A stretch of DNA of 64,000 bases from Dialister histaminiformans (lineage in GTDB: Bacteria; Bacillota; Negativicutes; Veillonellales; Dialisteraceae): the NCBI RefSeq assembly GCF_900103425.1, contig NZ_FMXA01000003.1, forward strand, positions 186,001-250,000, read 5' to 3'. Positions within the stretch are counted from its first letter, which is position 1; every line of letters starts with the position of its first letter. Both the position numbers and the translations under genes were made by a program. Shown piece by piece: positions 28,699-37,790 of the stretch. The notes below the pieces were generated by a model. It made no database searches and had not been told where the DNA came from. It saw only the letters and a program-made list of their open reading frames with translations.

Positions 28699-30689
28699 TA
28701 TTTACTCCCCTTCATTTTCTGTTTTTTTCTTACCAGCATATGTTCCAGTATATCCTGTATGGTATCTACCGGGATAACCTTCATATGCATATATTCACTG
28801 CCCATATCCAGGGCATTCTGCTTCGGTATGAGGATGGCCTTCATACCTCCCTGATGGGCACCAAACGCCTTTTCTGCAATGCCACCCACAGGCTTTATCC
28901 TTCCTGACAGGGAAATCTCCCCGGTCACCGCAATATCCTGACGCAGCGGTTTTCCTGTAAGTGCCGAAATGATGGCACAGGTAATGGCTGCTCCGGCAGA
29001 GGGACCATCAATATTTCCTCCCCCTACCACATTGACATGCACATCGTAATCAGAAAGGTTCTTTCCTGTAATCATGCGCACCACCGAGCTGGCATTGGTT
29101 ACTGAATCTCTGGCCATGGACCCTGCGGTGTCATTAAAATGGATGGTACCTTTTTCTCTGTTTCCCAGTGGGTGTACCACCGCTTCTATTTCAATAGTGC
29201 TCCCCCAGTAACCGGCGACCCCCAGTCCGTAAATATGTCCCACCTGAGGCACCGGGGATGCCACGCGAAATTGCCACGGAGTCAGATGGGCCGACCGGGC
29301 TGCTTCTTTCAGTGTATCCCTGGTTACAGTGACCTGCCTGCATCCATCCGCCTCATAAACAGACAGGCTATAAGCATCAGTAAGCAGGCTTACCGCCTTT
29401 CGTCCTTCCATGGTATATTCACTCACCATATCCGGCACCCCATCTTCCAGCTTTACATGAAGACGTGTGGCCGCCTCTCTGACAATGCGGGATATATCTT
29501 CCGGCTGCAGGGGATTAAAAAACACCTCAGCACACCGGGAGCGGATAGCCGGACAGATTTCATCCGGCTGACGGGTTGTCGCCCCGATAAGAATGAAATC
29601 TGCAGGTGCTCCGTCACGGAAAAGCTTCCGGATGTAGGAAGGAATGGCCTTGTTATCTTCATCATAGTAGGCCGATTCAAAAAATACCCGCTTATCTTCC
29701 AGCACTTTCAGCAGCTTATTGAGCAGCAGCGGATCCAGTTCTCCGATTTCATCGATGAACAGTATGCCCCCATGAGCCCTGGTAACCAGGCCCGGTTTAG
29801 GTTCAGGGATTCCGGAATCTGCCAGATTTCTTCTGGCTCCCTGATAAATAGGGTCATGTACTGAACCAATCAGCGGATTGGTCATATCCCGGTTGTCCCA
29901 GCGCAGGGTGGTACCATCACATTCCACAAACGGCGCATCCGGCCCGAACACCGAACTATCCCGTTTTTTAGCTTCTTCCAGTACCAGTCTCGCCGTGGTC
30001 GTTTTGCCCACACCTGGCGGACCATACAGAATCAGGTGCTGCGGATAAGGAGAAGCAATGCGGGCTGCTGTGGCTTTAACTGCGTCATCCTGCCCCACAA
30101 TATCGGAAAGCTTCTGCGGGCGCACCTGAGCAAGAGCTGCGTCGGTAAGATGTATTTCATCCAGGGCTTTCAGCTTTTCCAGTTTATTCCTTTCCTGCTC
30201 GGTTTCCCCTGCTCCCTCTTCTTTCAGAATTTCCTTCCGGATTTCATTGACATAGTCCTGCTGCCGTTCTTCCAGCCTGGCAGCAATCTTCCGTTCCAGC
30301 CGCTCTTCCACTGCGCGCCGGGCCAGCAGTTCAGACAGCCGGTTTTCCAGCTTGTCCATCACTACCGGCATATCTTCCGGCGATGGAGGAATATGATAAT
30401 CCCTGCTTTCCAGAATCAGTCGCTGCAGACCAAGCAGTCGTTTCCCTGGATTTTCATCATGTATATATTTCAGTGCATCATACTTTCCGGCGTTTATAAT
30501 CAGCTGTTCAGGTCCTACTGTCCCTGCATAGATCCGGTAAATGGCGTCTATCTGTTTTTTCAGTTCATCCTGCCTGATTTCCTCCTCATCTCCCCGATGA
30601 AGAAGTCGATTCAGCATATTACTAAGCTCTTCCATACCCGCCTCGAAATTTCTGTGTTTCATTAATCTGTAAAAATCCGTCTCCTGCAA
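28698..30689 (-). CDS. LonC/LonB-type ATP-dependent protease
   Basis: The 663-residue protein has a charged helical N-terminal region (about 1-190), an AAA+ module (GPPGVGKT at 223-230, GGILFIDEIGEL, sensor GATTRQPDE) and a Lon protease domain. That domain has the catalytic Ser in DGPSAGAA and Lys in RIKPVGGIAEKA. It lacks the usual long Lon N-domain and is LonB/LonC-like, a class found beside dnaB in Firmicutes. The first start (TTG) and an ATG 9 codons later both lack a well-placed ribosome-binding site, so the N-terminus is uncertain. An extended -10 box lies at 30751-30756. Confidence 0.88.
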   Translation of the reverse strand: MQETDFYRLMKHRNFEAGMEELSNMLNRLLHRGDEEEIRQDELKKQIDAIYRIYAGTVGPEQLIINAGKYDALKYIHDENPGKRLLGLQRLILESRDYHIPPSPEDMPVVMDKLENRLSELLARRAVEERLERKIAARLEERQQDYVNEIRKEILKEEGAGETEQERNKLEKLKALDEIHLTDAALAQVRPQKLSDIVGQDDAVKATAARIASPYPQHLILYGPPGVGKTTTARLVLEEAKKRDSSVFGPDAPFVECDGTTLRWDNRDMTNPLIGSVHDPIYQGARRNLADSGIPEPKPGLVTRAHGGILFIDEIGELDPLLLNKLLKVLEDKRVFFESAYYDEDNKAIPSYIRKLFRDGAPADFILIGATTRQPDEICPAIRSRCAEVFFNPLQPEDISRIVREAATRLHVKLEDGVPDMVSEYTMEGRKAVSLLTDAYSLSVYEADGCRQVTVTRDTLKEAARSAHLTPWQFRVASPVPQVGHIYGLGVAGYWGSTIEIEAVVHPLGNREKGTIHFNDTAGSMARDSVTNASSVVRMITGKNLSDYDVHVNVVGGGNIDGPSAGAAITCAIISALTGKPLRQDIAVTGEISLSGRIKPVGGIAEKAFGAHQGGMKAILIPKQNALDMGSEYMHMKVIPVDTIQDILEHMLVRKKQKMKGSK

Positions 30690-30750
30690 AAGATTATTTC
30701 TCTATGTCCCCTTATTTTAGCATAAATGCGTCTTCCTTTATAACGCCGGG

Positions 30751-30759
30751 ATTATAGCA
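30751..30759 (-). promoter_or_regulatory. Extended -10 promoter element upstream of the lon-type gene
   Basis: On the minus strand TGCTATAAT, a TGnTATAAT extended -10, lies about 60 bases before the start. No good -35 box is visible. Confidence 0.45.
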
Positions 30760-30761
30760 TT

Positions 30762-30803
30762 GAAAAAGGGAAAATTCCATATTCTCTCTGCTGAAAGAAT
30801 ATG
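30762..30803 (-). terminator. Probable terminator of the yfbR operon
   Basis: CATATTCT (30803-30796 on the minus strand) pairs with AGAATATG (30785-30778), followed by a T-rich stretch. It lies about 110 bases after the yfbR stop. Confidence 0.55.
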
Positions 30804-30912
30804 AAATCTTCCCGTAATTCAGTTAAATACCATTTACCGCCCTGTTTTATCAGGCAAAATCACTGTCTCCACTCAATTTCCGTACCTTCCATTTCCCCAG
30901 AAGACACTGTAC

Positions 30913-31488
30913 TTATTCCATCTCATCCAACGTGAGAGTAAAGCTTTGGGCAAAATGATTGAGAAACCAGTCGGCTTCTCTGCAGTGCATATCCTCTATT
31001 TTCTTCTTTATTTCGTCATGTGCCTTTTTGAACTCATGATTGCCTGCCCGAAGCTCTTCCACACACTTCAGATAGGCTGACAGCGTATCCGCCGCCTTGG
31101 CCAGCGGCCAGAGTTCATCTTTTTCCATATCTACCACATAAGGTTTATATCCTGGCCGCATTTCTTCCGGCAATGTGCGAAGCAAACGTTCTCTGGCCAT
31201 CATTTCAATCTTTTCATATTCCCCGTGCAGTGCCGGATTAAAATATTTTACCGGTGTAGGCAGATCCCCGGTAAACACTTCACTGGCATCATGATAAACC
31301 GCCAGCATGGCGCAGCGCTCCACATTGCATGGCACATGAAATACATCCCGGCGTATAACCGCCAGCGCATGAGCTATGGTGACTGTCTGCAGTGTATGTT
31401 CTGCATCATTTTCAGGCCACACGCTCTGCATAAGTCCCCATCGGCGAATCAGTTTAAGTCGTGCCAGATAAGCAAAGAAAGAATTCAT
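30913..31488 (-). CDS. yfbR: 5'-deoxynucleotidase, YfbR family
   Basis: The 191-residue HD-domain phosphatase resembles E. coli YfbR along its length: FFAYLARLKLIRRWGLM, NDAEHTLQ, YHDASEVFTGDLPTPVKYF and AYLKCVEELRAGNHEF. It removes phosphate from dNMPs. Its start overlaps the thiD stop by 4 bases. Last gene of the DUF2157-sixA-thiD-yfbR unit. Confidence 0.9.
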   Translation of the reverse strand: MNSFFAYLARLKLIRRWGLMQSVWPENDAEHTLQTVTIAHALAVIRRDVFHVPCNVERCAMLAVYHDASEVFTGDLPTPVKYFNPALHGEYEKIEMMARERLLRTLPEEMRPGYKPYVVDMEKDELWPLAKAADTLSAYLKCVEELRAGNHEFKKAHDEIKKKIEDMHCREADWFLNHFAQSFTLTLDEME

Positions 31489-32297
31489 TTCATCTTACCC
31501 CAGTCATTTCCATAAAACCAGAAATGGGATACCGGTCCATGCCCATGTCCCACTTTTTCCACAGCGGCTTTCCGAATAGCTCCGGTAAGATATTTTTTTG
31601 CCAGAGCTGCAGCCCTGACCACAGAATAGCCCTGGGCCAGATATACCGCCAGCGCACTGGATAAGGTGCATCCGGTGCCATGAGTATTTTCCGTATCTAT
31701 TTTTTCTCCTCTGAACACGTGAAACGTCTCTCCATCATACAGGAAATCCGTTGCATCATGAACTTTATGTCCCCCTTTGATGAGTACTGCCTTCGGACCC
31801 AAGCCCATTATCTTTTCTGCAGCCTGCTTCATATCCTCTTCCGTATGGATGGCCATCCCGGAAAGCACTTCCGCTTCCGGAATATTTGGCGTTACCAGCG
31901 TAGCCAGCGGAATGAGCCGCTCCTTATAAGAAATGATGGCTTCCTCATCGAGAAGACGCGCGCCGGTAGTAGCTACCATCACTGGATCTACAACCAGAGG
32001 CGCCTGATTATGACTCTCCAGAAAGCCGGCCACCGTTTCCACGGTTTCCCGGCATGACAGCATCCCAGTCTTAACTGCATCAGGAACAATGTCGCTGTAA
32101 ATGGCGGCAAGCTGTCCACGTATCATTGCCTGTGATACATTTTCCACCTTATCCACCCCCTGTGTGTTCTGTGCAGTTAAGGCAGAGATACAGCTCATTC
32201 CATAGGTCCCCAGCGCAGAAAAAGTCTTCAGATCGGCCTGCACACCTGCGCCGCCGGAAGAATCCGATCCGGCAATCGTAAGACATTTCTTTATCAT
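31485..32297 (-). CDS. thiD: Hydroxymethylpyrimidine/phosphomethylpyrimidine kinase
   Basis: The 270-residue ribokinase-fold enzyme phosphorylates HMP and HMP-P for thiamine synthesis. It begins CLTIAGSDSSGGAGVQADLKTF and carries DPVMVATTGARLL, TPNIPEAEVL and the C-terminal anion-hole DTENTHGTGCTLSSALA. No other thiamine genes are nearby, so salvage of pyrimidine is possible. It overlaps sixA by one base. Confidence 0.93.
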   Translation of the reverse strand: MIKKCLTIAGSDSSGGAGVQADLKTFSALGTYGMSCISALTAQNTQGVDKVENVSQAMIRGQLAAIYSDIVPDAVKTGMLSCRETVETVAGFLESHNQAPLVVDPVMVATTGARLLDEEAIISYKERLIPLATLVTPNIPEAEVLSGMAIHTEEDMKQAAEKIMGLGPKAVLIKGGHKVHDATDFLYDGETFHVFRGEKIDTENTHGTGCTLSSALAVYLAQGYSVVRAAALAKKYLTGAIRKAAVEKVGHGHGPVSHFWFYGNDWGKMK

Positions 32298-32794
32298 TAT
32301 TCCTCCTCAGATTCCCGATAGGAATCCTCTATCATCCTGCAAAGCCCAGGGGTAAGAAATGCCAGCAGCTTTCCTTCCCGCCAGGCCACATCATACCGTA
32401 TAACGGCCATGGATGCCGGTGCAAATTTCAGTCCGGCTGAAGCGATGGACAGCAGATAGGACTGAAGGATCGGCTGATGACTCACCAGAATCAGCGGCCT
32501 TCCTTCCCGGATAAGCTGAGACGAAGTAAGTACCCAGGATGTCTGAATCAGTTTATCTGTCACCTGCACACCTTCTGCCCCGGCCAGTTCAGAAACCAGT
32601 ACTTCTGCAGTTTCCCTGGTCCGCCGGTAAGGGCTGGCCCAGACGGTAAGGGGCTGATTACCAAGCAGCCTCTTCAGCAGTTCCGCTGACTTCTTTACCT
32701 GCCGGCGGCCTTTATCGGTGAGCCTTCTGCTCCGGTTCGAAACCTTATCTGTTTCCGGCTCCGCTTCCCCATGTCGTACCAGAATAATATACAT
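32297..32794 (-). CDS. sixA: SixA-type phosphohistidine phosphatase
   Basis: The 165-residue protein has the histidine-phosphatase fold: catalytic LVRHGEAEP at the N-terminus, SPYRRTRETAE and LVSHQP with the second His. The short length and lack of a lid match SixA, which dephosphorylates phosphohistidine proteins. The assignment to this subgroup is moderate. It ends by overlapping thiD by one base (TAATG). Confidence 0.8.
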   Translation of the reverse strand: MYIILVRHGEAEPETDKVSNRSRRLTDKGRRQVKKSAELLKRLLGNQPLTVWASPYRRTRETAEVLVSELAGAEGVQVTDKLIQTSWVLTSSQLIREGRPLILVSHQPILQSYLLSIASAGLKFAPASMAVIRYDVAWREGKLLAFLTPGLCRMIEDSYRESEEE

Positions 32795-32829
32795 AAGTTC
32801 CTCCTCAGAAACTAACGGAAATCATGTTA

Positions 32830-33561
32830 TCACAGCAGCTTATCCAGCCAGGATGCCCTGTCTCCGGAAATTTCCGGTTTGGATACACTGTCCATATCCA
32901 TACCTTCAGTAGTCACCACATCCTTGTCAGTCTGTCCGTTGGAATAGGTAATGTGCGTATTAGTTCCCACCGTGGTATAGGCCAGCTCCACCGGTGCCCC
33001 ATTGCACAGAAGACGTTCAATCACCGCATGCCCGTCATAAATACGAATGATGGCAGTAATCCGGTTTTTAAGCTGTGTTCTGGTCTTATCCTCCTTATCT
33101 GTCCCCTCTTTTACCTGCACCCGTTCCGTAAGTTCCAGTACAGACAGTTTTTTCATCTGTCCGGAAGTCATATATACACGACTGGCAGGGAAATCGAAGG
33201 ATACGCGGCCATACAGGTAATCTTTAGCCATAACGGTCAGATATTCTCCGGATGGTTTTACATCACTGGCCCGTCGGATAAACAACATGCCATCCACATT
33301 TTTCCCCGGAATCAGATAAATTTCCTTTCCTTTTTCCGGTGCATTCTTCCCTACCCATACCGCGCTGGTGACGGGAATGTACACACTGAGATAGTTTCTC
33401 TCCGCAAAATCCGGCTTAAAGTCCACCGATGCCGGCGATTCATACACCGTACCGCTGGAAAGGACGGTCATATACCGGTTTCTGCACCAGAACAGGAGCA
33501 CACATTCCAGCGCCAGCAGTATCAGAAGAAGGATGATCTTATTTCGTCTGGTCATGGTCAT
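32830..33561 (-). CDS. Membrane-anchored GDYXXLXY-type protein, partner of the DUF2157 protein
   Basis: The 243-residue protein has one N-terminal membrane segment (IILLLILLALECVLLFW) and an extracytoplasmic domain with an AKDYLYGRVSF segment. That segment and the genomic position behind a DUF2157 protein match the GDYXXLXY-domain family, whose function is unknown. It starts 23 bases inside the upstream gene, with AAGGAG 4 bases before the ATG, so translation is coupled. Confidence 0.7.
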   Translation of the reverse strand: MTMTRRNKIILLLILLALECVLLFWCRNRYMTVLSSGTVYESPASVDFKPDFAERNYLSVYIPVTSAVWVGKNAPEKGKEIYLIPGKNVDGMLFIRRASDVKPSGEYLTVMAKDYLYGRVSFDFPASRVYMTSGQMKKLSVLELTERVQVKEGTDKEDKTRTQLKNRITAIIRIYDGHAVIERLLCNGAPVELAYTTVGTNTHITYSNGQTDKDVVTTEGMDMDSVSKPEISGDRASWLDKLL

Positions 33562-35071
33562 TTTCTCCTTTATCTGTACCCGGGCGATGGAACACCGGAA
33601 CTGGCGGTGCCTCCCACGTTTCCTGTATATCCGGAGCCGGAACTTCCTGGCTCTTCTTCTGTACAGCCATCGGCTGTTCGCTCCGGCGGCTGCTATGTGT
33701 CACCGGTTTACGCTTTCCTTTTCTCCGGTTCTTCCTCCGCGGCCAGTAGACGGCCAGGCATACCAGCGCCATAACCAGTCCGGCAGCAAGGAAATAGATG
33801 CCCCGCTGCGCCAGTGTCAGTGTGGAATCCACCATACGGAGGGCACTCATGACAAAAAGCAGGATAAATCCAAGCATCCCCTGCCAGCTCCGTCCGGTCT
33901 GAATCCCACGCAGTATGACACCCAGTGAAAGAACCACTGCAGTAAGAGTGATAACCAGGCCGGAGGCCGCCCCGGATGTATCCCACAGGGAAAGGAGCGC
34001 CGCACTCAGCATGGATACCGGCACCATACCGGAAGCCGCTGCCAGCCATTCTCTCTTCTGCAGCGCCTTCATAAGGACATACAGATTCAGAAGGAGAAGA
34101 AGCCCGAAGGCGCCCCAGAGGAGCCATCCGCTTTCCTGACTCAGCGGAGCTATCCAGAGCTGTCCAAACGAACTGATTCCCAGCACGCCGAACATGGCGG
34201 TGGAACCAAGGAAACGCACCGCCATCCCTGCCGCTGTGTAAGAACGCATCATGGATCCGATAATCCAGGTGAAGGCGGCCGCTTCGGAAAAGAACATCAT
34301 TTCCCAGAGCATATTGGTCGTCCGGGAAATAAGGAACAACACTCCGGCGGTCCAGCACCAGGAAAGGACGATGAGACTGTATTGTCTGTCATTCTTCAGA
34401 AGAGTAAGAAGGAAAGGAACGAGGGCCGCCATGAGTCCCCAGGAGGCGGTGACTATCCAGTCATGACCGCCTGTCACAGCCGCCGCAGTGGCAGCCAGCA
34501 CACAGGCCACACTGAGGGACAGGGAATCCATAAGAAACGTGAGAATCAGAAGAATCACACCGGCTCCCAGAAGCAGCAGCGGCAATGTGCCGGGGATAAA
34601 GAAAGTATCCTCCAGGAGATAGCATGCCAGGAGCAGGGCCCCTCCGTGGAATGCACAGAGAATTTCCCGGGCATAGTCCGGAACGCGGTAACGCGTCACC
34701 GTTTCCTCCTCCCGGTCACTTTCATCCATATAGGCAGTTTCCATACGCCGTCTTACTACATTTTTCCAGTGCCCTGTCACCGGAACCTTTCGGTCCAGTG
34801 CCACCAGGGCCAGCATAAGCAGTGCCGACAGAAGAAGCGGAATCATAGCGGTGACAAAACGCTGTCCCTGAGTGAGTCCATTCCAGAATGAGGCTCCAAG
34901 GGAAAGCAGGCCTCCCCCTATGGACAACGAAGCCATAATGAAAAATATACCCTGATAGGAATGAGATTCTTCCCCATACTGTGCCAGAATGGCATTCCCT
35001 TCAGAAGGTGTAATCAGGTCATTCTGCACCCACTTTCTGATTTCGGCTTTGAGCCATCGCTTACTGCTCAT
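33539..35071 (-). CDS. DUF2157 multi-spanning membrane protein
   Basis: The 510-residue protein has a soluble N-terminal DUF2157 segment (about 1-45, WLKAEIRKWVQNDLITPSEGNAIL). About twelve or more hydrophobic membrane segments follow, then a basic, Pro-rich cytosolic tail (RRKNRRKGKRK onward). Function is unknown. Start set at the ATG with GGAGGG 7 bases upstream, five codons after a TTG. First gene of a five-gene unit with the next protein, sixA, thiD and yfbR. Confidence 0.75.
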   Translation of the reverse strand: MSSKRWLKAEIRKWVQNDLITPSEGNAILAQYGEESHSYQGIFFIMASLSIGGGLLSLGASFWNGLTQGQRFVTAMIPLLLSALLMLALVALDRKVPVTGHWKNVVRRRMETAYMDESDREEETVTRYRVPDYAREILCAFHGGALLLACYLLEDTFFIPGTLPLLLLGAGVILLILTFLMDSLSLSVACVLAATAAAVTGGHDWIVTASWGLMAALVPFLLTLLKNDRQYSLIVLSWCWTAGVLFLISRTTNMLWEMMFFSEAAAFTWIIGSMMRSYTAAGMAVRFLGSTAMFGVLGISSFGQLWIAPLSQESGWLLWGAFGLLLLLNLYVLMKALQKREWLAAASGMVPVSMLSAALLSLWDTSGAASGLVITLTAVVLSLGVILRGIQTGRSWQGMLGFILLFVMSALRMVDSTLTLAQRGIYFLAAGLVMALVCLAVYWPRRKNRRKGKRKPVTHSSRRSEQPMAVQKKSQEVPAPDIQETWEAPPVPVFHRPGTDKGENDHDQTK

Positions 35072-35090
35072 ACATTTTCCCTCCAACGTA

Positions 35091-35122
35091 AAAGAAGAAC
35101 CGCATATAGCGGCTCTTCTTCT
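35091..35122 (-). terminator. Terminator of a universal stress protein gene
   Basis: AGAAGAACCGC pairs with GCGGCTCTTCT around a 5-base loop, just after the stress protein stop codon on the minus strand. It separates that gene from the DUF2157 operon. Confidence 0.75.
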
Positions 35123-35128
35123 GCATGT

Positions 35129-35578
35129 TTACTTAATAACCAGAACCGGGCATTTAGCACGGCTGACCAGATAGCTGGAAACAGAGCCCATGAAAATTCC
35201 CTTGATTGGCCCAAGTCCCCGGCTGCCCATAACAATCAGATCGATGTGATGGTCATCAGCAAATTCAAGAAGAGCCGGTCCTGGAGAACCAATTTCAAAA
35301 ACTTCTTCGTGCTTTATACCTTCCGGAACCATTTTCTTAGCTTCTTCCAAATCTGCTTTGCACTGGTTTTCCAGATCCTGAGCCAGTTTGGTTGTGAGGC
35401 AGCCTTCAGCAATAGATACCTGATCGAAATTGCTCATAGCAGCTACCATATTACAAATCGAGGCAATATATACTTTAGTGCCATCACCGGCCTGTGCCAG
35501 TGCGCAAGCCTGCGCCAGTGCGCTTTTTGCATGTTCGGATCCGTCATAGGGGACCATAATATTTTTGTACTTTAGCAT
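35129..35578 (-). CDS. Universal stress protein
   Basis: The 149-residue UspA fold: IMVPYDGSEHAKSAL at the N-terminus and the ATP-binding GSRGLGPIKGIFMGSVSSYLVSRAKCPVLVIK at the end. The Gly/Ser pattern suggests it binds ATP. Start at the ATG three codons after a GTG. An extended -10 (TGATATAAT) lies at 35668-35676, and a terminator follows, so it is a single-gene unit. Confidence 0.9.
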   Translation of the reverse strand: MLKYKNIMVPYDGSEHAKSALAQACALAQAGDGTKVYIASICNMVAAMSNFDQVSIAEGCLTTKLAQDLENQCKADLEEAKKMVPEGIKHEEVFEIGSPGPALLEFADDHHIDLIVMGSRGLGPIKGIFMGSVSSYLVSRAKCPVLVIK

Positions 35579-35667
35579 ATTACCCACCTTCCAATTCTCA
35601 AATATTCCATCGGATAAAACACAGTTATTTCACATATCTGTTATTTTTATTCGACTTTACTGTATTG

Positions 35668-35676
35668 ATTATATCA
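35668..35676 (-). promoter_or_regulatory. Extended -10 promoter of the stress protein gene
   Basis: TGATATAAT on the minus strand about 90 bases before the start codon, with no clear -35. Confidence 0.5.
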
Positions 35677-35761
35677 CAAAATAAAGGCAGTCTATGCGAT
35701 AAAGCATAAACTGCACCTATTTATTTATTTCTATGTATCATCCATTTTGTCATTTTACAAA

Positions 35762-36835
35762 TCAGAATTCTACCATTTCCTCATGCCAGGGCATATGTTC
35801 ATTATGGAATGGAATCACCTTTCCAAAAGTGTTTTTCCTGACAATCTCCTCCATCTCTGAGAGCGAGGTATGGTTAGGCCATACGGCCAGATGGATGCGC
35901 CCGCTTTCCACATACTCCCGGGCCTGACCATATCCATGCAGAGGTCCGGTAAGCAGCACCGGCATGTCCGGATTCCGATCCACAAGCTGCCGGTTTTCCG
36001 CCTTGCCCAGCTGGGAATCGGTGAGGAAATAGATGCCGTTTCCTTCCAGTGTCTTCCCATCCCAGCAGCGGAACCTGTCCAGAGGAATGTTAAATATTTC
36101 CTCATTTACGAAATAGTGCCGTCTCGCCAGGGACTGCCACTGATTCCACAGGTTTTCCGACATGAATATCGGGCGGTCAAATCCCGGAGTCAGCGCCAGC
36201 GCGGAAGCGATTGACAGTCCCCGGCCATGCAGGGATACCGGAAGAAGGACAGACTTTCCACCTTCCATAAGGGAAAACAGGGTATCCATCACCTGCCGGC
36301 GCATAGGCTGCGCATACAGTCCCCTGTCCAGATGAGCTTCCATAATGGCCAGATCCGCGGTTATGTCCCGTATGGGCTGGCAGCGGTAGAACACATCGCC
36401 TTCCCGGTAATCCCCGGAATAAAAGACACGCTTGCTGCCCACCTGAATCAGATACCATACCGAGCCGGCACAGTGCCCCGTAAGTCCCCACTTAATCCGC
36501 ACATCCGGCAGCAGTTCCAGTTCCGGTGCCGTGGAATCAAGAATCATAGTGTTCTTCGGCTTGTATGACAGCTGCTGATACGTCCGGTTGGACATGAGCA
36601 CCGGCCCGGTATACCCCATGTCTTCCACATATTCAATGGCTCCGGAGTGATCTTTATGGGAATGGGAAAGGAACAGGAATTCCGCTTTCTCCAGCTGTTC
36701 CGCCGTAAAGTCAGGGATGCGGTTGAGTCCGTCCGTGGATACGCCGCAGTCCAGAATAAACGCATGCCCGTTTCCTGCTATATAAAATGCGTTACGGCCG
36801 CAATCCCCGCAGCCGCCTGCTATAACCAGTTTCAA
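35762..36835 (-). CDS. Metallo-beta-lactamase-fold hydrolase
   Basis: The 357-residue protein carries the metal motif SHSHKDH (H58, H60, D62, H63), then GHCAGSVWY and FYSGDYREGDV, in the order seen in RNase/beta-CASP-like MBL proteins. The C-terminal half (SVLLPVSLHGRG ... HNEHM) fits that group too. The substrate is unknown. It could be a nuclease, but it is short for a full beta-CASP enzyme. The start is a TTG with GGAGG 6 bases upstream. Confidence 0.8.
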   Translation of the reverse strand: MKLVIAGGCGDCGRNAFYIAGNGHAFILDCGVSTDGLNRIPDFTAEQLEKAEFLFLSHSHKDHSGAIEYVEDMGYTGPVLMSNRTYQQLSYKPKNTMILDSTAPELELLPDVRIKWGLTGHCAGSVWYLIQVGSKRVFYSGDYREGDVFYRCQPIRDITADLAIMEAHLDRGLYAQPMRRQVMDTLFSLMEGGKSVLLPVSLHGRGLSIASALALTPGFDRPIFMSENLWNQWQSLARRHYFVNEEIFNIPLDRFRCWDGKTLEGNGIYFLTDSQLGKAENRQLVDRNPDMPVLLTGPLHGYGQAREYVESGRIHLAVWPNHTSLSEMEEIVRKNTFGKVIPFHNEHMPWHEEMVEF

Positions 36836-36926
36836 AAGAAGCCTCCATTGTGAATCAGATCGCAGATATTATACCATTTCCGCTTCGTTTTACACTAATT
36901 CATAACATATCGCCTATACTGCGTAC

Positions 36927-37358
36927 TTACAAGGCTACCATGATCACGCCGGCAAAGCAGAGCAATATGCCCACCCAGTTGATTCCTGCCAGCCGGTCAT
37001 GAAACAGGGCCACCCCCACCACCGCAAGCAGGGTGGATGTCAGAATGTCCGCAACCAGCGCCCCCTGACTGACCTGCCAGCCGTTGTGGTACATGAGGAT
37101 GAATCCTGCCTCCAGTCCGGGAACGAACAGCCCGAACAGCAGATAATGAAGCGGTGTTTCCTTCCATTCTTTCAGCAGCGGTCCCTTCCGGGTAAGCACG
37201 CCGGCCAAAAAGCAGAGTACACTGGCCAGCAGATAGGCACCGGCGATTCCCAGGAACTGATTGCCTCCCACAGGAATGCTCCGGCTTACCAGATGATATC
37301 CCAGGTTGGCAGCTAACACAATGGCCAGAGAGCCGTAATAAAGACCTGTCTTATGCAT
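36927..37358 (-). CDS. Half-size EamA/SMR-like membrane transporter, subunit 2
   Basis: The 143-residue protein has four or five hydrophobic segments and is a paralogue of the next gene upstream: NLGYHLVSRSIPVGGNQF against GLGYHMVSRGVPDGGNRF, and MYHNGWQVSQGALVADILTSTLL against MYHSGWQVSKAALTADVLVTSLL. Each is about half the size of a DMT exporter. The pair, 9 bases apart, probably forms a heterodimer in the membrane. The substrate is unknown. Confidence 0.75.
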   Translation of the reverse strand: MHKTGLYYGSLAIVLAANLGYHLVSRSIPVGGNQFLGIAGAYLLASVLCFLAGVLTRKGPLLKEWKETPLHYLLFGLFVPGLEAGFILMYHNGWQVSQGALVADILTSTLLAVVGVALFHDRLAGINWVGILLCFAGVIMVAL

Positions 37359-37367
37359 ATGCCGCGC

Positions 37368-37790
37368 CTACCTTTCCAGCAGAATCACACCAGCAAAGCA
37401 GCACAGCACGCCGGCCAGATTGATAAGGGACAGATGTTCCCCGAAAACAAGCATACCGATGAGGACGAGAAGGCTCGTTACCAACACATCCGCGGTAAGC
37501 GCTGCCTTGCTGACCTGCCATCCGCTGTGATACATGGCGATAAATCCCACTTCTACGCCCGGGACCATGATACCGATAAGGAAATAGTGCCAGGAAATCG
37601 CCTGCCATTCCTGAGCCAGACTCCCCTGTTTTGTGAAAAGGAAGCAAATTATGCAGATGATAAAGCCTACCACATACGCCATGCCCACTCCGATAAACCG
37701 GTTTCCACCATCCGGAACACCACGGCTTACCATGTGGTATCCCAGTCCGGCCGCCAACACCAGCGCCAGCGCGAAATAATGCATAAACAT
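37368..37790 (-). CDS. Half-size EamA/SMR-like membrane transporter, subunit 1
   Basis: The 140-residue protein has an N-terminal membrane helix, the shared GYHMVSRG loop and a C-terminal hydrophobic GVLCCFAGVILL helix. It is nearly collinear with its partner downstream. AAGGAG lies 8 bases before the ATG. Paired small transporters of this kind often export cationic compounds, but nothing here identifies the substrate. A leader of about 200 bases with hairpins precedes it. Confidence 0.75.
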   Translation of the reverse strand: MFMHYFALALVLAAGLGYHMVSRGVPDGGNRFIGVGMAYVVGFIICIICFLFTKQGSLAQEWQAISWHYFLIGIMVPGVEVGFIAMYHSGWQVSKAALTADVLVTSLLVLIGMLVFGEHLSLINLAGVLCCFAGVILLER

